Source of the DNA: Torreya grandis
Lineage: Eukaryota; Streptophyta; Pinopsida; Cupressales; Taxaceae
Direction: 5' to 3'
Assembly: GCA_037957365.1 (NCBI GenBank)
Contig: JARHVA010004230.1
Coordinates: forward strand, 585,501-649,500
DNA: 64,000 nt
Numbering within the stretch: position 1 is the first letter of the stretch; every line of letters begins with the position of its first letter. Below are positions 33,056 through 48,900 of this stretch, piece by piece. Position numbers and translations under genes: made by a program. The notes beneath the pieces are model-generated. The model saw only the letters and a list, made by a program, of their open reading frames with translations. It did no database searches and had not been told where the DNA came from.

Positions 33056-36000
33056 TATTTCCTATAATTTAATCTTTATGCATGTTTCTTATAATTTTTG
33101 AGTTTTGAATAATGCAACACCATAACGTAAGTAGTTTTACTCATTTCAAACATGTTTAAAATCAAAATATTCAAAATTTATGCATGTTTCTAATAATTTT
33201 AGAGTTTTGAATAATACAACACAAAACCTTACGTGAGTTTATTCATTTTGGGCATGTTTATAGTCAAAAGATTCAAAATTTATACATGTTTCTAATAATT
33301 TTTGAATTTTGAATAATGCAACACCAAAACATAGGTGGTTTTACTCATTTTGATCATGTTCATAGTCAAAAGATTCAAACTTTATGCATTTTTCCTATAA
33401 TTTTTGAGTTTTGAATAATGCAACACCAAAACTTAAGTTGTTTTACTCAGTTTGAGTATGTTTATAATCAAAAGATTCAAACATCATGCACGTTTCTTAT
33501 TCTTTTTTGAGTTTTAAGAAATGTAAAACCAAAACTTATGTGGTTTTAGTCATTTTAAGCATGCTTACAATCAAAAGATTCAAACTTTATTGACATTTGT
33601 TATAATTTTTGAGTTTTAAATAATACAACACCCAAACATAGGTTGTTTTACTCATATCAAGCATGTTTATAATCAAAAGATTCAAATTTTAAGTGTGTTT
33701 CCTATAATTTTTGAGTTTTGAATAATGCAACACCAAAACATAAGTGGATTTACTCATTTTGAGCATGTTTACAACCAAAAGATTCAAACTTTATGCACAT
33801 TTCCTATAATTTTTGAGTTTCAAATATTACAACACCAAAACATAGGCATATTTATTCATTTTGAGCATGTTTACAATGAATAGATTTAAATTTTGTGCAC
33901 ATTTCATATAATTTTTGAGTTTTGAATAATGTAACACCAAAACATAGGTAGTTTTGCTCCTTTCAAGCATGTTTAAAATCAAAAGATTCAAACTTTAAGT
34001 GCATTTCCTATAATTTTTGAGTTTTGAGTAATGAAAAACCAAAACTTTGGTGGTTTTACTTGTTTTGAGCATGTTTACAATGAAAATATTCAAACTTTAT
34101 TCACGTTTCCCATAATTTTTTACTTTTGAATAAAGCAACACAAAAACTTACTTGTTTTGAGAATGTTTACAATCAAAAGATTCAAACTTTATGGCATTTA
34201 TTATAATTTTTGAGTTTTGAATAATGCAACAATAAAACTTAAGGAGGTTTACTCATTTTGAGCATGTTCACAATCAAAAGATTCAAACTTTATGTGCATC
34301 TCCTATAATTTTTGAGTTTTGAAAAATGTAACACCATAAATTAAGTGGTTTTACTCATTTCAAGTATGTTTATAATCAAGAGATTAAATCTTTATGGATG
34401 TTTCCTATAATTATTGAGTTTTTAATAATGCAACACTAAAATTTATGTTAGTTTACTCATTTCAATCATGTTTACAATCAAAAGATTCAAACTTTGTGCA
34501 CGTTTCCTTTCATTTTTGAATTTTGAATAATACAAAACCAAAACTTAAGCATTTTTACTCATTTTGAGCACGTTTACAATCAAAAGATTCAAACTTTATG
34601 TGTATTTCCTATAATTTTTCAGTTTTAAATAATGCCACACCAAAACATAAGCACTTTTAATCATTTTAAGCATGTTTACAATCGAAAGATTCAAACTTTA
34701 TTCACATTACCTATAATTTTTGAGTTTTGAATAATGCAATATCAAAACATAGGTGGTTTTACTCTTTTATTTCATGTTTATGATCAAATGATTTAAAATT
34801 TATGTGCATCTTTTTTTTTTTTAGTTTTGAGTAATGTAACACCAAAACTTAGGTGGTTTTAATCATTTGAAGCATGTTTATAATAAAAATATTCAAACTT
34901 TATACATATTTCCTATAATTTTTGAGTTTTGAATAATGCAACACCAAAATACAGGAAAATTTACTTGTTTTGAACATGTTCACAATCAAAAGATTCAAAA
35001 TTTATGTGATTTTCCTATCATTTTTTAGTTTTTAATAATGCAACACCAAAACTTAGGCAGTTTTAATCATTTTGAGCATGTTTAAAATAAAAATATTCAA
35101 ACTTTATGCATGTTTCTTGCAATTTTTGAGTTTTAAGTAATGTAACACTAAAACTTAGGTAGTTTTACTCATTTTGAGCATGTTTACAATCATAATATTC
35201 TATATTTATGCATGTTTCCTATAATTTTTTTGTTTTGAATAATGCAACACCAAAACGTAGGCAATTTTACTAGTTTTGAGCATGTTTACAATCAAAAGAT
35301 TTGAACTTTATGTGTGTTTCCTAAATTTATGATTTTTGAATCATGCAACACCAAAACCTATGTGCTTTACTCATTTTAAGCATGTTTACAATGAAAAGAT
35401 TTAACTTTTATGTGTGTTTATCATAATTTTTGATTTTTGAATAATACAATACCAAAACATAGGTGGTTTTAATTATTTCAAGCATGTTTACAATTAGAAG
35501 ATTCAAACTTTATGCACATTTTCTATAATTTTTGAGTTTTGAAAAATATAACACTAAAACATAGATATTTTTACTTGTTTTGAACATGTTTACAATCAAA
35601 AGATTCAAAATTTATACACATTTCATATAATTTTTGAATTTTGAATAATGCAACATCAAAACATAAGTAGTTTTACTTGTTTTGAGTATGTTTATAATCA
35701 AAAGATTTTAACTTTATGCATGTTTCCTAAATTTTTGAGTTTTGAATAATGCAACACCAAAACTTAGGTGGTTTACTTGTTTTGAGCATGTTTACAATCA
35801 AAAGATTCAAAATTTATACATATTTTTTGTAATTTTTGAGTTTTGAATAATGCAACAAAACTTAGGTAGTTTTACTCATTTTAAGTATGTTTACAATTGA
35901 AAGATTTAAACTTTATGCATGTTTCCTATACTTTTTGAGTTTTGAATAATGCAACACTAAAAATATGTAGTTATCCTCATTTCAAGCATGTTTACAATCA

Positions 36001-39000
36001 TAATATTCAAACTTTATGGGTGTTTCTTATAACTTTTTAATTTTTAAATCTATAGCACCAAAACTAAAGTGGTTTTACTCATTTTGAGCCTATTTACAAT
36101 CTAAAGATTTAAATTGTATGTGCATTTCCTATAATTTTTTATTTTTGAATAATACAACACCAAAACTTTTAGGGTATTACTCATTATGAGCATGTTTACA
36201 ATCAAAAGATTCAAACTTTATCATATCATTTTTTAGCTTTAAATATGCAATACCAAAAATTAGGCTATTTTACTCATCATTTTGAGCATATTTGCTGTCC
36301 AAAGATTCAAAATTTATGCACGTTTCATATAATTTTTTATTTTTGAATAATGCAACACCAAAACATAGGTGGTTTTACTCATTTCAAACATGTATATAGT
36401 CAAAAACATTAATCTTTATGTGAATTACCTATAATTTTTTAGAATTGAATAATGCAACACCAAAACTTAGGTAGTTTTACTCATTTCAAACATATTTACA
36501 ATAAAAAAATTCAAAATTTATGTACCTTTCCTATAATTTTTGAGTTTTGAAAAATGCAACACCAAAACTTAAGTGATTTTACTCATTTTGAGCATGTTTA
36601 CAATCAAAAGATACAAACTTTATGTGTATTTCCTATAAGTTTTGAGTTTTGAATAATACAACACCAAAAGTTAGGTAGTTTTACTTGTTTCAAGCATTTT
36701 TACAATGAAAAGATTCAAAATTTATGTGCATTTCTTATAATTTTTTAGTTTTGAATAATGCAACACCAAAACTTAGGTAGTTTTACTCATTTCAAGCATG
36801 TTTACTATCAAAGATTCAAATTTTATGCATGTTCCCTATAATTTTTGTGTTTTGAATAATGCAACACCAAAACTTAGGTAGTTTTACTTGTTTCAAGAAT
36901 GTTTATTATGAAATTTTTAAAACTTTATGTGCATTTCTTGTAATTTTTCAATTTTAATAATGCAACACTAAAACCTAGGAAGTTTTAATTGTTTAGAGCA
37001 TGCTTACAATCAAAAGATTCAAACTTTATACGTGTTTCCTAAATTTTGAGTTTTGAATAAAGCAACACTAAAACATAAGTGGTTTTACTCATTTCTAGCA
37101 TGTTTACAATCAAAAGATTCAAACTTTATGTGTGTTTCTTATAATTTTTGAGTTTTGAATAATTCACCAAAACTTAGGTAGTTTTACTTCTTTCAGGCAT
37201 GTTTACAATAAAAAGATTCAAAATTTATGCGAGTTTCCTATAATTCTTGAGTTTTCAAAAATGCAACAACAAAACTTAAGTGGTTTTACTCATTTTGAGC
37301 ATGTTTACAATCAAAAGATTCAAACTTTATTCTAATTACTTATAATTTTTGAGTTTTGAATAATGGAATACCAAAACTTAAGCGGTTTTAGTTTTTTTGA
37401 GCATGTTAACAATAAAAGGTTTTAAAATTTATGTGTGTTTCCTATATTTTTGTGTTTTGTATAATGTAACCCTAAAACTTAAGATGTTTTACTATTTTCA
37501 AGCATGTTTAGAATCAAAAGATTCAAGATTTATGCATGTTTCTGATAATTTTTTGAGTTTTGAATAATTCAATACCAAAACTTAAGTGGTTTTATTGATT
37601 TCTTGCATGTTTAGAATCGAAAGATTCAAATTTTATGTCCATTTTCTATAATTTTTGAGTTTTGAATAATTTAACACAAAAAATTAGGTGGTTTTACATA
37701 TTTTTTAGCATGTTTGAAATCAAAAAATTCAAACTTTATAAATGTTTCCTATAATTTTTTATTTTTGAATAATTCAACACCAAAACATCAATGGTTTTAC
37801 TTATTTTGACCATGTTTAGAATCAAAAGATTCAAACTTTGTAGGAGGTTTCTACAATTTTTGAGTTTTGAATAATGCAACACAAAAATTTAAGAGGTTTT
37901 ACTTGTTTAGCGCATGTTTAGAATAAAAAGATTTAAAATTTATGTAGGTTTCCCATAATATTTTAGTTTTGAATAATTAAACACCAAAACTACGCAGTTT
38001 TTCTCATTGCAAGAATGTTTACGATTAAAAGATTCCAATTTATGCATGATTTCTATAATTTTTGAGTTTTGAATAATTCAACATCAAAACTTAGGTAGTT
38101 TTCCTCATTTTGAGAAAGTTTACAATTAAATGATTCAAACTTTATGTGTGTTTGTAATCATTTTTAAGTTTTAAATGGTTAAGTGGTTTTAGTCATTTTG
38201 AGCATGTTTATAATCAAAAGATTCAAACTTTATATGTGTTTCCTATAATTTTTGAATTTTGAATAATGCAACACCAAAACATAGAAGGATTTTTTCATTT
38301 CGAGCATGTTAACAATCAAAATATTCAAACTTTATGTGTGTAGCCTATAATTTTTGACTTTTGATTAATGAAAAACCAAAATATAAGTGGTTTTACTTGT
38401 TTTGACCATGTTTACAGTTAAAATATTAAAACTTTATGCGTATTTCCTATAATTTTTGAGTTTTGAATAATCCAACAACAAAACATAGGTGGTTTTTATT
38501 GTTTTGATCATGTTTACAATCAAAAGATTCAAACTTTATGTGTATTTCCTACAATTTTTGAGTTTTAAATAATGCAACACCAAAACATAGGCAATTTTAC
38601 TCATTTCAATAATGTTTACAATCAAAAGATCCAAACTTTATGCACATTTCCTATAATTTTTGAATTTTGAATAATACAACACCAAAACTTAGGCAATTTT
38701 ACTCATTTCAATCATGCTTATAGTTAAAAGATTCAAACTTTATGTGTTTCCTAGAATATTTGAATTTTTTATAATGCAATACAAAAATCTAGGAAATTTT
38801 ACTCATTTCGAGCATGTTTACAATCAAAAGATTCAAACTTTATGCGTGTTTCCTAAATTTTTGAGTTTTGAATAATGCAACATGAAATCTTAGTGGTTTT
38901 AATCCTTTTAAGAATTTTTTTAATTAAAATATTCAAACTGTATCCATGTTTCCTATAATTTTTGAGTTTGTAATAATGCAACACCCAAAATTAGGTGGTT

Positions 39001-41490
39001 TCCCTTATTTCAAGAATGTTCACAATCAAAAGATTTAAATTTTATGCATGTTTTCTATAATTTTTGAGTTTTGCAAAATACAACACCAAAACTTAAGCAA
39101 TTTTACTCATTTTGAGCATGTTTACAATCAAAAGATTCAAATATTATGCACATTTCCTATAATTTATGAGTTTTGAATAATGCAATACCAAAACTAAGTT
39201 GAGTTTTCTCATTTTGAGCATATTTACAATCATAAGATTCAAAATTTATGTGTGTTTCCTATAATGCAATACCAAAATTTAGGTGGTTTTACTCATTTTG
39301 AGCATGTTTACAATCAAAAGATTAAAACTTTACAAGCTTTTTCTATATATTTTTAGTTTTGAATAATGCAATACCAAAACATAGGTTGTTTTACTCATCT
39401 CAAGCATGTTTACAATGAAAAGATTCAAAATTTAAACACCTTTCCTATAATTTTTAAGTTTTGAATAATGCAACACCAAAACTTACATAGTTTTACTAGT
39501 TTCGAGTATGTTTACAATCAAAAGATTTGAAACTTATGCGTGTTTCCTATATTTTTGAATTTTGAATAAAACAACATCAAAAAATTTGTGTATTACTCAT
39601 TTTGAGCATGTTTACATTCAAAATATTCAAACTTTATGCATATTTTCTTTAATTTTTGAGTTTTGAATAATGTAACACCAAATCTTAGGCAGTTTTACTC
39701 ATTTTCAGCATGTTTACAATCAAAAGATTCAAATATTATGTGTGTTTCCTATAATTTTTGAGTTTTAAATAATGAATCACCAAATCTTAGGTGGTTTTAC
39801 TCATTTTGAGCATGTTTACAATAAAAAGATTTAAACTTTATGCAAGTTTCCTATAATTTGTGAGTTTTGAAAAATGGAACACCAAAACTTAGCCAATTTT
39901 TCTCATTTTGAGCATGTTTACAATCAAAAGATTCAAAAATTATGTGTGTTTCCTATAATTTTTGTGTTTTGAATAATGAAACACCAAAGCTTAGGTGGTT
40001 TTACTCATTTTGAGCATGTTTACAACCAAAATATTCAAACTTTATGAGCTTTTTCTATTTTTTTTAGTTTTGAATAATTAAACACCAAAACTTAGGTTGT
40101 TTTACTCATCTCGATCATGTTTACAACCAAAAGATTCAAACCTTAAGTATGTTTCCTATAATTCTTAAGCTTTAAATAATACAACACCCAAACTTAGGCA
40201 GTTTTACTAGTTTCAAGCATGTCTACAATCAAAAGATTTGAAACTTATGTGTGTTTCCTAAATTTTTGAGTTTTGAATAAATCAACACCAAAACTTACGT
40301 GTATTACTCATTATGAGCTTTTTTACAATCAAAAGATTAAATCTTTATGTGTATTTCTTATAATTTTTGAGTTTTGATTAATGCACCAAAATGTAGGTAG
40401 TTTTATTCATTTCAAGCATGTTTACTATCAAAAGATGCCAACTTTATGCATGTTTTCTATAATTTTTGAGTTTTGAATAATGCAACACAAAAACTTATGT
40501 GGTTTTACTCATTTCAACATGTTTATAATTAAAAGACTCAAAATTTATGAGCATTTCCTATACTTTTGAAAAATATAACATGGAAACTTAATTAGTTTTA
40601 CTTGTTTTGAGCATGTTTACAATCAAAAGATTCAAATTTTGTTCATGTTTCTTAGAATTTTTGAGTTTTAAAAAATGAAATAAGAAAATAAATGTGATAT
40701 TACTCATTTATAATATGTTTAGAATAATAAGATTCAAACTTTATGCATGTTTCATATAATTTTTGTGTTTTAAATAATGTAATACCCATAATTATGCAGT
40801 TTTACTCATTTTGAGCATATTTAAAGTCAAAAGATTCAAAATTTATGCACATTTCTTATAATTTTTGAGGTTTGAATAATGCAACACCAAAACATATGTG
40901 GTTTTACTCATTTTGAGCATGCTTATAGTCAAAATATTCAAAATTTATGTGCATTACCTATAATTTTTGAGTTGTGAATAATGCAACACCAAAACTTAGG
41001 TGGTTTTACTCATTCTAAGCATTTATATAATCAAAAGTTTAAAATTTATGGACGTTTTCTATAATTTTTGTGTTTTGAATAATGTAACACAAAAACTTAA
41101 GTGATTTTACTCATCTAGAGAATGTTTACAATCAAAATATTCAAACTTTATGTGCGTTTCTTATAATTTTATAGTTTAAAATAATGCAACACTAAAAATT
41201 AAGTAGTTTTCCTTGTTTTGAGCATGTTTACAATAAAAACCTTTAAAATTTATGTGTATTTCTTATTATTTTTGTGTTTTGAATAATGCAACACCAAAAC
41301 TTATGTAGTTTTAGTCATTTTGAGCATATATAAAATCAAAAGTTTCAAACTTTATGCGCATTTCTTATAATGTTTGAGTTTTGAATAATGTAACATAAAA
41401 AATTAGATGGTTTTAATCATTTTGAGCATGCTTACAATAAAATTATTCAAACTTTATGCATGTTTCCTATAATTTTTGAGTTTTGAATAA

Positions 41491-44400
41491 TGCAACACTG
41501 TAACTTAGGTATTTTTTCTTGTTTTGAGTATGTTTAAAATCGAAAGATTCAAACACTATGCATGTTTCCTATAATTTTTTATTTTTGAATAATGCAACAC
41601 CAAATCTTAGGCAAATTTACTCATTTTGAACATGTTTACAAGTAAAATATTCAAAATTTATGCATGTTTTCTATAAATTTTGAGTTTTGAATAATGCAAC
41701 ACCAAACCTTAGGCAGTGCTTCTCATTTTAAGTATTTTTATAATAAAAAAATTCAAATTTTATGTGAGATTCCTATAATTTTTAAGTTTTGAATAATGCA
41801 ACACGTGGTTTTACTCATTCCAAGCATGTTTCTAATCAAAAGATTCAAACTTTATGTGTGTTTCTTATAATTTTTGAGTTTTGAATAATGCAACACCAAA
41901 AGATGCTGCTTTTACTCATTTTGAGCATATTTTCAATCAAAATATTTAAACTTTATGCATGTTTCTTATAATTTTCTAGTTCTTCATAATGTAAAACCAA
42001 AACTTAGGTGGTTTTACTCATTTTGAGCATGGTTACAAGTAATATATTCAAACTTTATACGTGTTTCCTCTAAGTTATGAGGTTTGAAAAATGCAACAGA
42101 AAAACTTGGGCAATTTTAGTTGTTTTGAGAATGTTTGAAATCAATAGATTCAAACTTTATATGTGTTTCCTATAATTTTTGAATTTTGAATAATGCAACA
42201 CCAAAAGTTAGATAGTTTTACATGTTTTGAGTACATTTGAAATCAAAATATTCAGACTTTATGCATATTTATTATAATTTTTTAACTTTCAATAATGCAA
42301 CACCAAAACTAAGGCAATTTTACTCATTTCAATCTAGTTTACAATTAAAAGATTCAAACACTATGCTCATTTCCTACAATTTGAGTTTTGAATAATGCAA
42401 TCAAAAAACTTAGGTTGTTTAACTCATTTAGAGCATGTTTATAATCAAAGGATTCAAATTTTATGCATTTTTCCTATAATTTCTGAGGTTTAAATAATGC
42501 AACACCAAAACATAGGTAGTTTTACTCATTTCATTCATCCTTACAATCAAAATATTCAAACATTATGCTCGTTTCCTATAATTTGAGTTTTGAATAATGA
42601 AACAAAAAATCTTAGGTTGTTATACTCATTTAGAGCATGTTTACAATCAAAAGATTCAAACTTTATGCACGTTTCCTATAATTTTTGAGGTTTGAATAAA
42701 GCCACACCAAAACTTAGGCAGTTTTACTCGTTTCAATCATGTTTACTCATTTCATTGATGTATACAACAAAATATTGGCAATTATACTCATTTCATTCAT
42801 GTTTACAATCAAACGATTCAAACCTTATGTGCATTTCCTATAATTTTTGAGTTTTGAATAATACAAAACCAAAATTTAAGTAGTTTTATTCATTTCAATC
42901 ATGTTTACAATTAATAGAGTCAAACTTTATGCATGTTTCCTATAAATTTTGAGTTTTGAATAATGCAACACAAAAACTTAGGTGATTTTACTCATTTCGA
43001 GCATGTTTACAATCAAAAGGTTCAAAATCTATGTACATTTTATATAATTTTTGAGTTTTTGAATAATACAATACCAAAACATGATGGGTTTACTCATTTT
43101 GAGCATGTTTTCAATCAAAAGATTCAAAATTTATGCTCATTTTCTATAATTTTTGAGTTTTGAATAATGTAACACCAAAACATAGGTGGGTTTACTTGTT
43201 TTGAACATGTTCACAACCAGAAAATTTAAACTTTATATAGGCTTTATATAATTTTTGAGTTTTGAATAATACAACACCAAAACTTAAGATATTTTAATCA
43301 TTTTGAGCATGTTTATAATCAAAAGATTCAAACTTTATGTGTGTTTCCTATATTTTTTGAGTTTTGAATAATGTAGCACCAAAACTTAAGTAGTTTTACT
43401 AGTTTTGGTCATGTTTAAAATCAAAAGATATAAACTTTATGAGAGCTTTCTATAATTTTTGAGTTTTGAATAATGTAACACCAAAATTTAAGTGGTTTTA
43501 CTTGTTTAGATTATGTTTAGAATCAAAAAATTCAAACTTTATTCAAGTTTCTTATAATTTTTGAGTTTTGAATAATGCAATGCCAAAAATTAAGTGGGTT
43601 TACCCATTCTGAGCATGTTTACAATCAAAATATTTAAAATTTATGTATGTTTCCTATAATTTTTGAGTTTTTAATAATGTAACAATCAAAATATTCAAAC
43701 TTTATGTGTGTTTTCTATCATTTTTTAGTTGTAAATAATGCAACACCAAAACTTAAGTGGTTTTACTCATTTCAATCATGTTTACAATCAAAATATTCAA
43801 ACTTTATGCATGTTTCCTATAATTTTTGAGTTTTGAATAATGCCACACCAAAGCTTAGAAGGGTTTACTCATTTTGAACATGCTAACAATCAAGAGATTC
43901 AAAATTTATGCACATTTATTATAATTTTTGAGTTTTAAGTGATGCAACACCAAAACTTTATTGGTTTTAATCATTTTGAGCAAGTTTACAATCAAAAGAT
44001 TCAAAATTTATGTGCATTTCATATAATTTTTGAGTTTTGAATAATAAAACAATAAAATTTAGGTGGTTTTACTCATTTTGAGCATGTTTACAATCAAAAT
44101 ATTCAAAATATATGTGTTTTTTTAATATTTTTTGAGTTTTAAATAATGTAACATGAAAAGCAATTTTACTCATTTTGAGAATGTTCACAATGAAAAAAAT
44201 TAAACTTGATGCACAATTCTTATAATTTTTGAGTTTTGAATAATGGAACACCAAAACTTAGGTAGTTTTACTCCTTTTGATCATGTTTACAATCAAAAGA
44301 TTTAAACTTTATGAATGTTTCTTATAATTTTTGAGTTTTGAATAATGCAACACAAAAACCTAGGTAGGTTTACTCATTTTGAGCATGTTTACAATCAAAA

Positions 44401-45545
44401 GATTCAAAATTTATGTGTGTCTCTTATAATTTTTGAGTTTTGAATGATGCAATACCAGATATTAGGTGGTTTTACTCATTTCAAACTTGTTTACAATCAA
44501 AAGATTCAAGTTTTATGTGTGTTTCTTATAATTTTTGAATTTTGAATAATGCAACACCAAAACTTAGGTAGTTTTTCTCATTTTGAGCATGTTTAAGATC
44601 AAAACACTCAACCTTTATGCATGTTTCCTATAATGTTTTAGTTTTGAATAATGTAACACCAAAAAATAGGTGCTTTCAATCATTTTGAGCATGTTTGCAA
44701 TCAAAATATTCAAACCTTATGCATGTTTCCTATAATTCTTCAGTTCTAAATAATGCAACACCAAAACTTAGATGGTTTTACTCATTTTGAGTATGTTTAG
44801 AATCAAAATATTCAACTTTATGTGTGTTTCATATAATTTTTGAGGTTTAAATAATGCAACACCAAAAATTAGGTATTTTTACTTCTTTTATGAATGTTTA
44901 CAATCAAAATATTCAAACTTTATGTGTGTTTCTAATAATTTTTGAGTTTTGAATAATGTAAAACCAAAAGTTAGACAATTTTACTCATTTCAAATATGTT
45001 TACAATTAAAAGATTCAAACTTTATGCATGTTTCTTATAATTTTTTAGCTTTGAAAAATTCAACACAAAAACTTAGGTGGTTTTACTCATTTTGGGAAAA
45101 TTTACAATCAAAAGACTCAAATATTATGATTGTTTCCTATAATCTTAGTTTTGATTAATGCAACACCAAAACTTAGGTTGTTTTACTCATTTCAGGCATG
45201 TTAACAATTAAAAGATTCAAACTTTAGGCACGCTTCCTATAATTTTTGAGTTTTGAATAATACAACATGAAAACTTAGGTAATTTTACTCAATTTAATCA
45301 TGTTTACAATAAAAAATTCAAACTTTATGCACAATTCTTATAATTTTTAAATTTTGAATAATGCAACACAAAACATTGATAATTTTATTCATTTCAAGCA
45401 TTTTTACAATCAAAATATTTAAACTTTATGTGTGTTTCCTATAATTTTTGAGTTTTGAAAAATTCAACACCAAAACATAGGTGAGTTTACTCATTTATAG
45501 CATGTTAACAATCAAGAGATTCAAACTTTATGCACATTTTTAATA
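41491..45545 (+). repeat. satellite segmental duplication, first copy
   Basis: About 4.05 kb (about 40 monomers) matching 45989-50085 far better than monomers match one another. Shared private features include a TGCAACACTGTAAC-type variant at the start, a monomer shortened to GCAACACGTGG (41798-41812), a stretch without the ATAATTTTTGAG core (42725-42800) and an AATATTTT break at the end. One 40-base deletion near 43684 distinguishes this copy. Confidence 0.93.
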
Positions 45546-45988
45546 TTTTGTGCTTCTTATAATTTTTGAGTTTTGAAAAATGTAACACTAAATATTAAAT
45601 GGTTTTACTCATTTTGAGTAGGTTTATAGTCAAAAGATTCAAACATTATGAGCATTTCCTATAATTTTTGAGTTTTAAATAATTCAACATGAAAATTTAG
45701 GCAATTTTACTCCATTTTAGCATCTTTAGAATTAAAATATTCAAACTTTATATGCATTTCTTATATTTTTTGTGTTTTGAATAATTAAATACTAAAACAT
45801 CGGCAAGTTTACTTGTTTTGAGCATGTTTACTATCAAAAGATTCAAATTTTATCCACATTTTCTATAATTTTTTAGTTTTAAAAAATGTAACACCAAAAC
45901 CTAGGTTATTTTACTAATTTCAAGCATGTTTACAATCAAAAGATTCAAAATTTATGTGTGTTACCTATAATTTTTGAGTTTTGAATAA

Positions 45989-48900
45989 TGCAACATTGTA
46001 ACTTAGGTAGTTTTTCTTGTTTTGAGCATGTTTAAAATTGAAAGATTCAAACACTATGCATGTTTCCTATAAATTTTTATTTTTGAATAATGCAACACCA
46101 AATCTTAGGCAATTTTACTCATTTCAAGCATGTTTACAAGTAAAATATTCAAAATTTATGCATGTTTCCTATAAATTTTGAGTTTTGAATAATGCAACAC
46201 CAAACCTTAGGCAGTGCTTCTCATTTTAAGTATTTTTATAATAAAAAAATTCAAACTTTATGTGAGATTCCTATAATTTTTAAGTTTTGAATAATGCAAC
46301 ACGTGGTTTTACTCATTCCAAGCATGTTTCTAATCAAAAGATTCAAACTTTATGTGTGTTTCTTATAATTTTTGAGTTTTGAATAATGCAACACCGAAAG
46401 ATGCTGCTTTTACTTATTTTGAGCATATTTTCAATCAAAATATTTAAACTTTATGCATGTTTCTTATAATTTTCTAGTTCTTCATGATATAAAACAAAAA
46501 CTTAGGTGGTTTTACTCATTTTGAGCATGTTTACAAGTAATATATTCAAACTTTATATGTGTTTCCTCTAAGTTATGAGGTTTGAAAAATGCAACAAAAA
46601 AACTTGGGCAATTTTAGTTGTTTTGAGAATGTTTGAAATCAATAGATTCAAACTTTATATGTGTTTCCTATAATTTTTGAATTTTGAATAATGCAACACC
46701 AAAAGTTAGATAGTTTTACATGTTTTGAATACATTTAAAATCAAAAGATTCAAACTTTATGCATATTTATTATAATTTTTTAACTTTCAATAATGCAACA
46801 CCAAAACTAAGGCAATTTTACTCATTTCAATCTAGTTTACAATTAAAAGATTCAAACACTATGCTCATTTCCTAAAATTTGAGTTTTGAATAATGCAATC
46901 AAAAAACTTAGGTTGTTTAACTCATTTAGAGCATGTTTATAATCAAAGGATTCAAATTTTATGGATTTTTCCTATAATTTTTGAGGTTTAAATAATGCAA
47001 CACCGAAACATAGGTAGTTTTACTCATTTCATTCATCTTTACAATCAAAATATTCAAACATTATGCTCGTTTCCTATAATTTGAGTTTTGAATAATGAAA
47101 CAAAAAATCTTAAGTTGTTATACTCATTTAGAGCATGTTTACAATCAAAAGATTCAAACTTTATGCACGTTTCCTATAATTTTTGAGGTTTGAATAATGC
47201 GACACCAAAACTTAGGCAATTTTACTCATTTCAATCATGTTTACTCATTTCATTCATGTATACAACAAAACATTGGCAATTATACTCATTTCATTCATGT
47301 TTACAATCAAAAGATTCAAGCCTTATGTGCATTTCCTATAATTTTTGAGTTTTGAATAATACAAAACCAAAACTTAAGTAGTTTTATTCATTTCTATCAT
47401 GTTTACAATTAATAGAGTCAAACTTTATGCATGTTTCCTATAAATTTTGAGTTTTGAATAATGCAACACAAAAACTTAGGTGGTTTTACTCATTTCGAGC
47501 ATGTTTACAATCAAAAGGTTCAAAAGCTATGTACATTTCATATAATTTTTGAGTTTGTGAATAATATAACGCCAAAACATGGTGGGTTTACTCATTTTGA
47601 GCATGTTTTCAATCAAAAGATTCAAAATTTATGCTCATTTTCTATAATTTTTGAGTTTTGAATAATGTAACACCAAAACATAGGTGGGTTTATTTGTTTT
47701 GGGCAAGTTCACAACGAAAAAATTTAGAATTTATATAGGTTTTATATAATTTTGAGTTTTGAATGATACAACACCAAAACTTAAGATATTTTACTCATTT
47801 TGAGCCTGTTTATAATCAAAAGATTCAAACTTTATGTCTGTTTCTTATATTTTTTGAGTTTTGAATAATGTAGCACCAAAACTTAAGTAGTTTCACCCAT
47901 TTTGATCATGTTTAAAATCAAAAGATACAATCTTTATGAGAGCTTTCTATAATTTTTGAGTTTTGAATAATGTAACACCAAAATTTAAGTGGTTTTACTT
48001 GTTTAGATTATGTTTAGAATCAAAAGATTCAAACTTTATTCAAGTTTCTTATAATTTTTGAGTTTTGAATAATGCAATGCCAAAAATTAAGTGGGTTTAC
48101 CCATTCTGAGCATGTTTACAATCAAAAGATTTAAAATTTATGTATGTTTCCTATAATTTTTGAGTTTTTAATAATGTAACACCAAAACTTAGGCAGTTTT
48201 ACTCATTTTGAGCATGTTTACAATCAAAATATTCAAACTTTATGTGTATTTTCTATCATTTTTTAGTTGTAAATAATGCAACACCAAAACTTAAGTGGTT
48301 TTACTCATTTCTAGCATGTTTACAATCAAAATATTCAAACTTTATGCATGTTTCCTATAATTTTTGAGTTTTGAATAATGCCACACCAAAGCTTAGAAGG
48401 GTTTACTCATTTTGAACATGCTAACAATCAAGAGATTCAAAATTTATAGACATTTATTATACTTTTTGAGCTTTAAATGATGCAACACCAAAACTTTATT
48501 GGTTTTAATCATTTTGAATATGTTTACAATCAAAAGATTCAAAATTTATGTGCATTTCATATAATTTTTGAGTTTTGAATAATAAAACACTAAAATTTAG
48601 GTGGTTTTACTCATTCTGAGCATCTTTACAATTAAAATATTCAAAATATATGTGTTTTTCTTATATTTTTTGAGTTTTGAATAATGTAACATGAAAACTT
48701 AAGCAATTTTACTCATTTTGAGAATGTTCACAATGAAAAAAATTAAACTTGATGCACAATTCTTATAATTTTTGAGTTTTGAATAATGGAACACCAAAAC
48801 TTAGGTAGTTTTACTCCTTTTGATCATGTTTACAATTAAAATATTTAAACTTTATGCATGTTTCTTATAATTTTTGAGTTTTGAATAATGCAACACAAAA

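Noticed and set aside
44069..44254. Minus-strand ORF of 61 codons inside the satellite
   Set aside because: Antisense reading of two monomers; no independent support.
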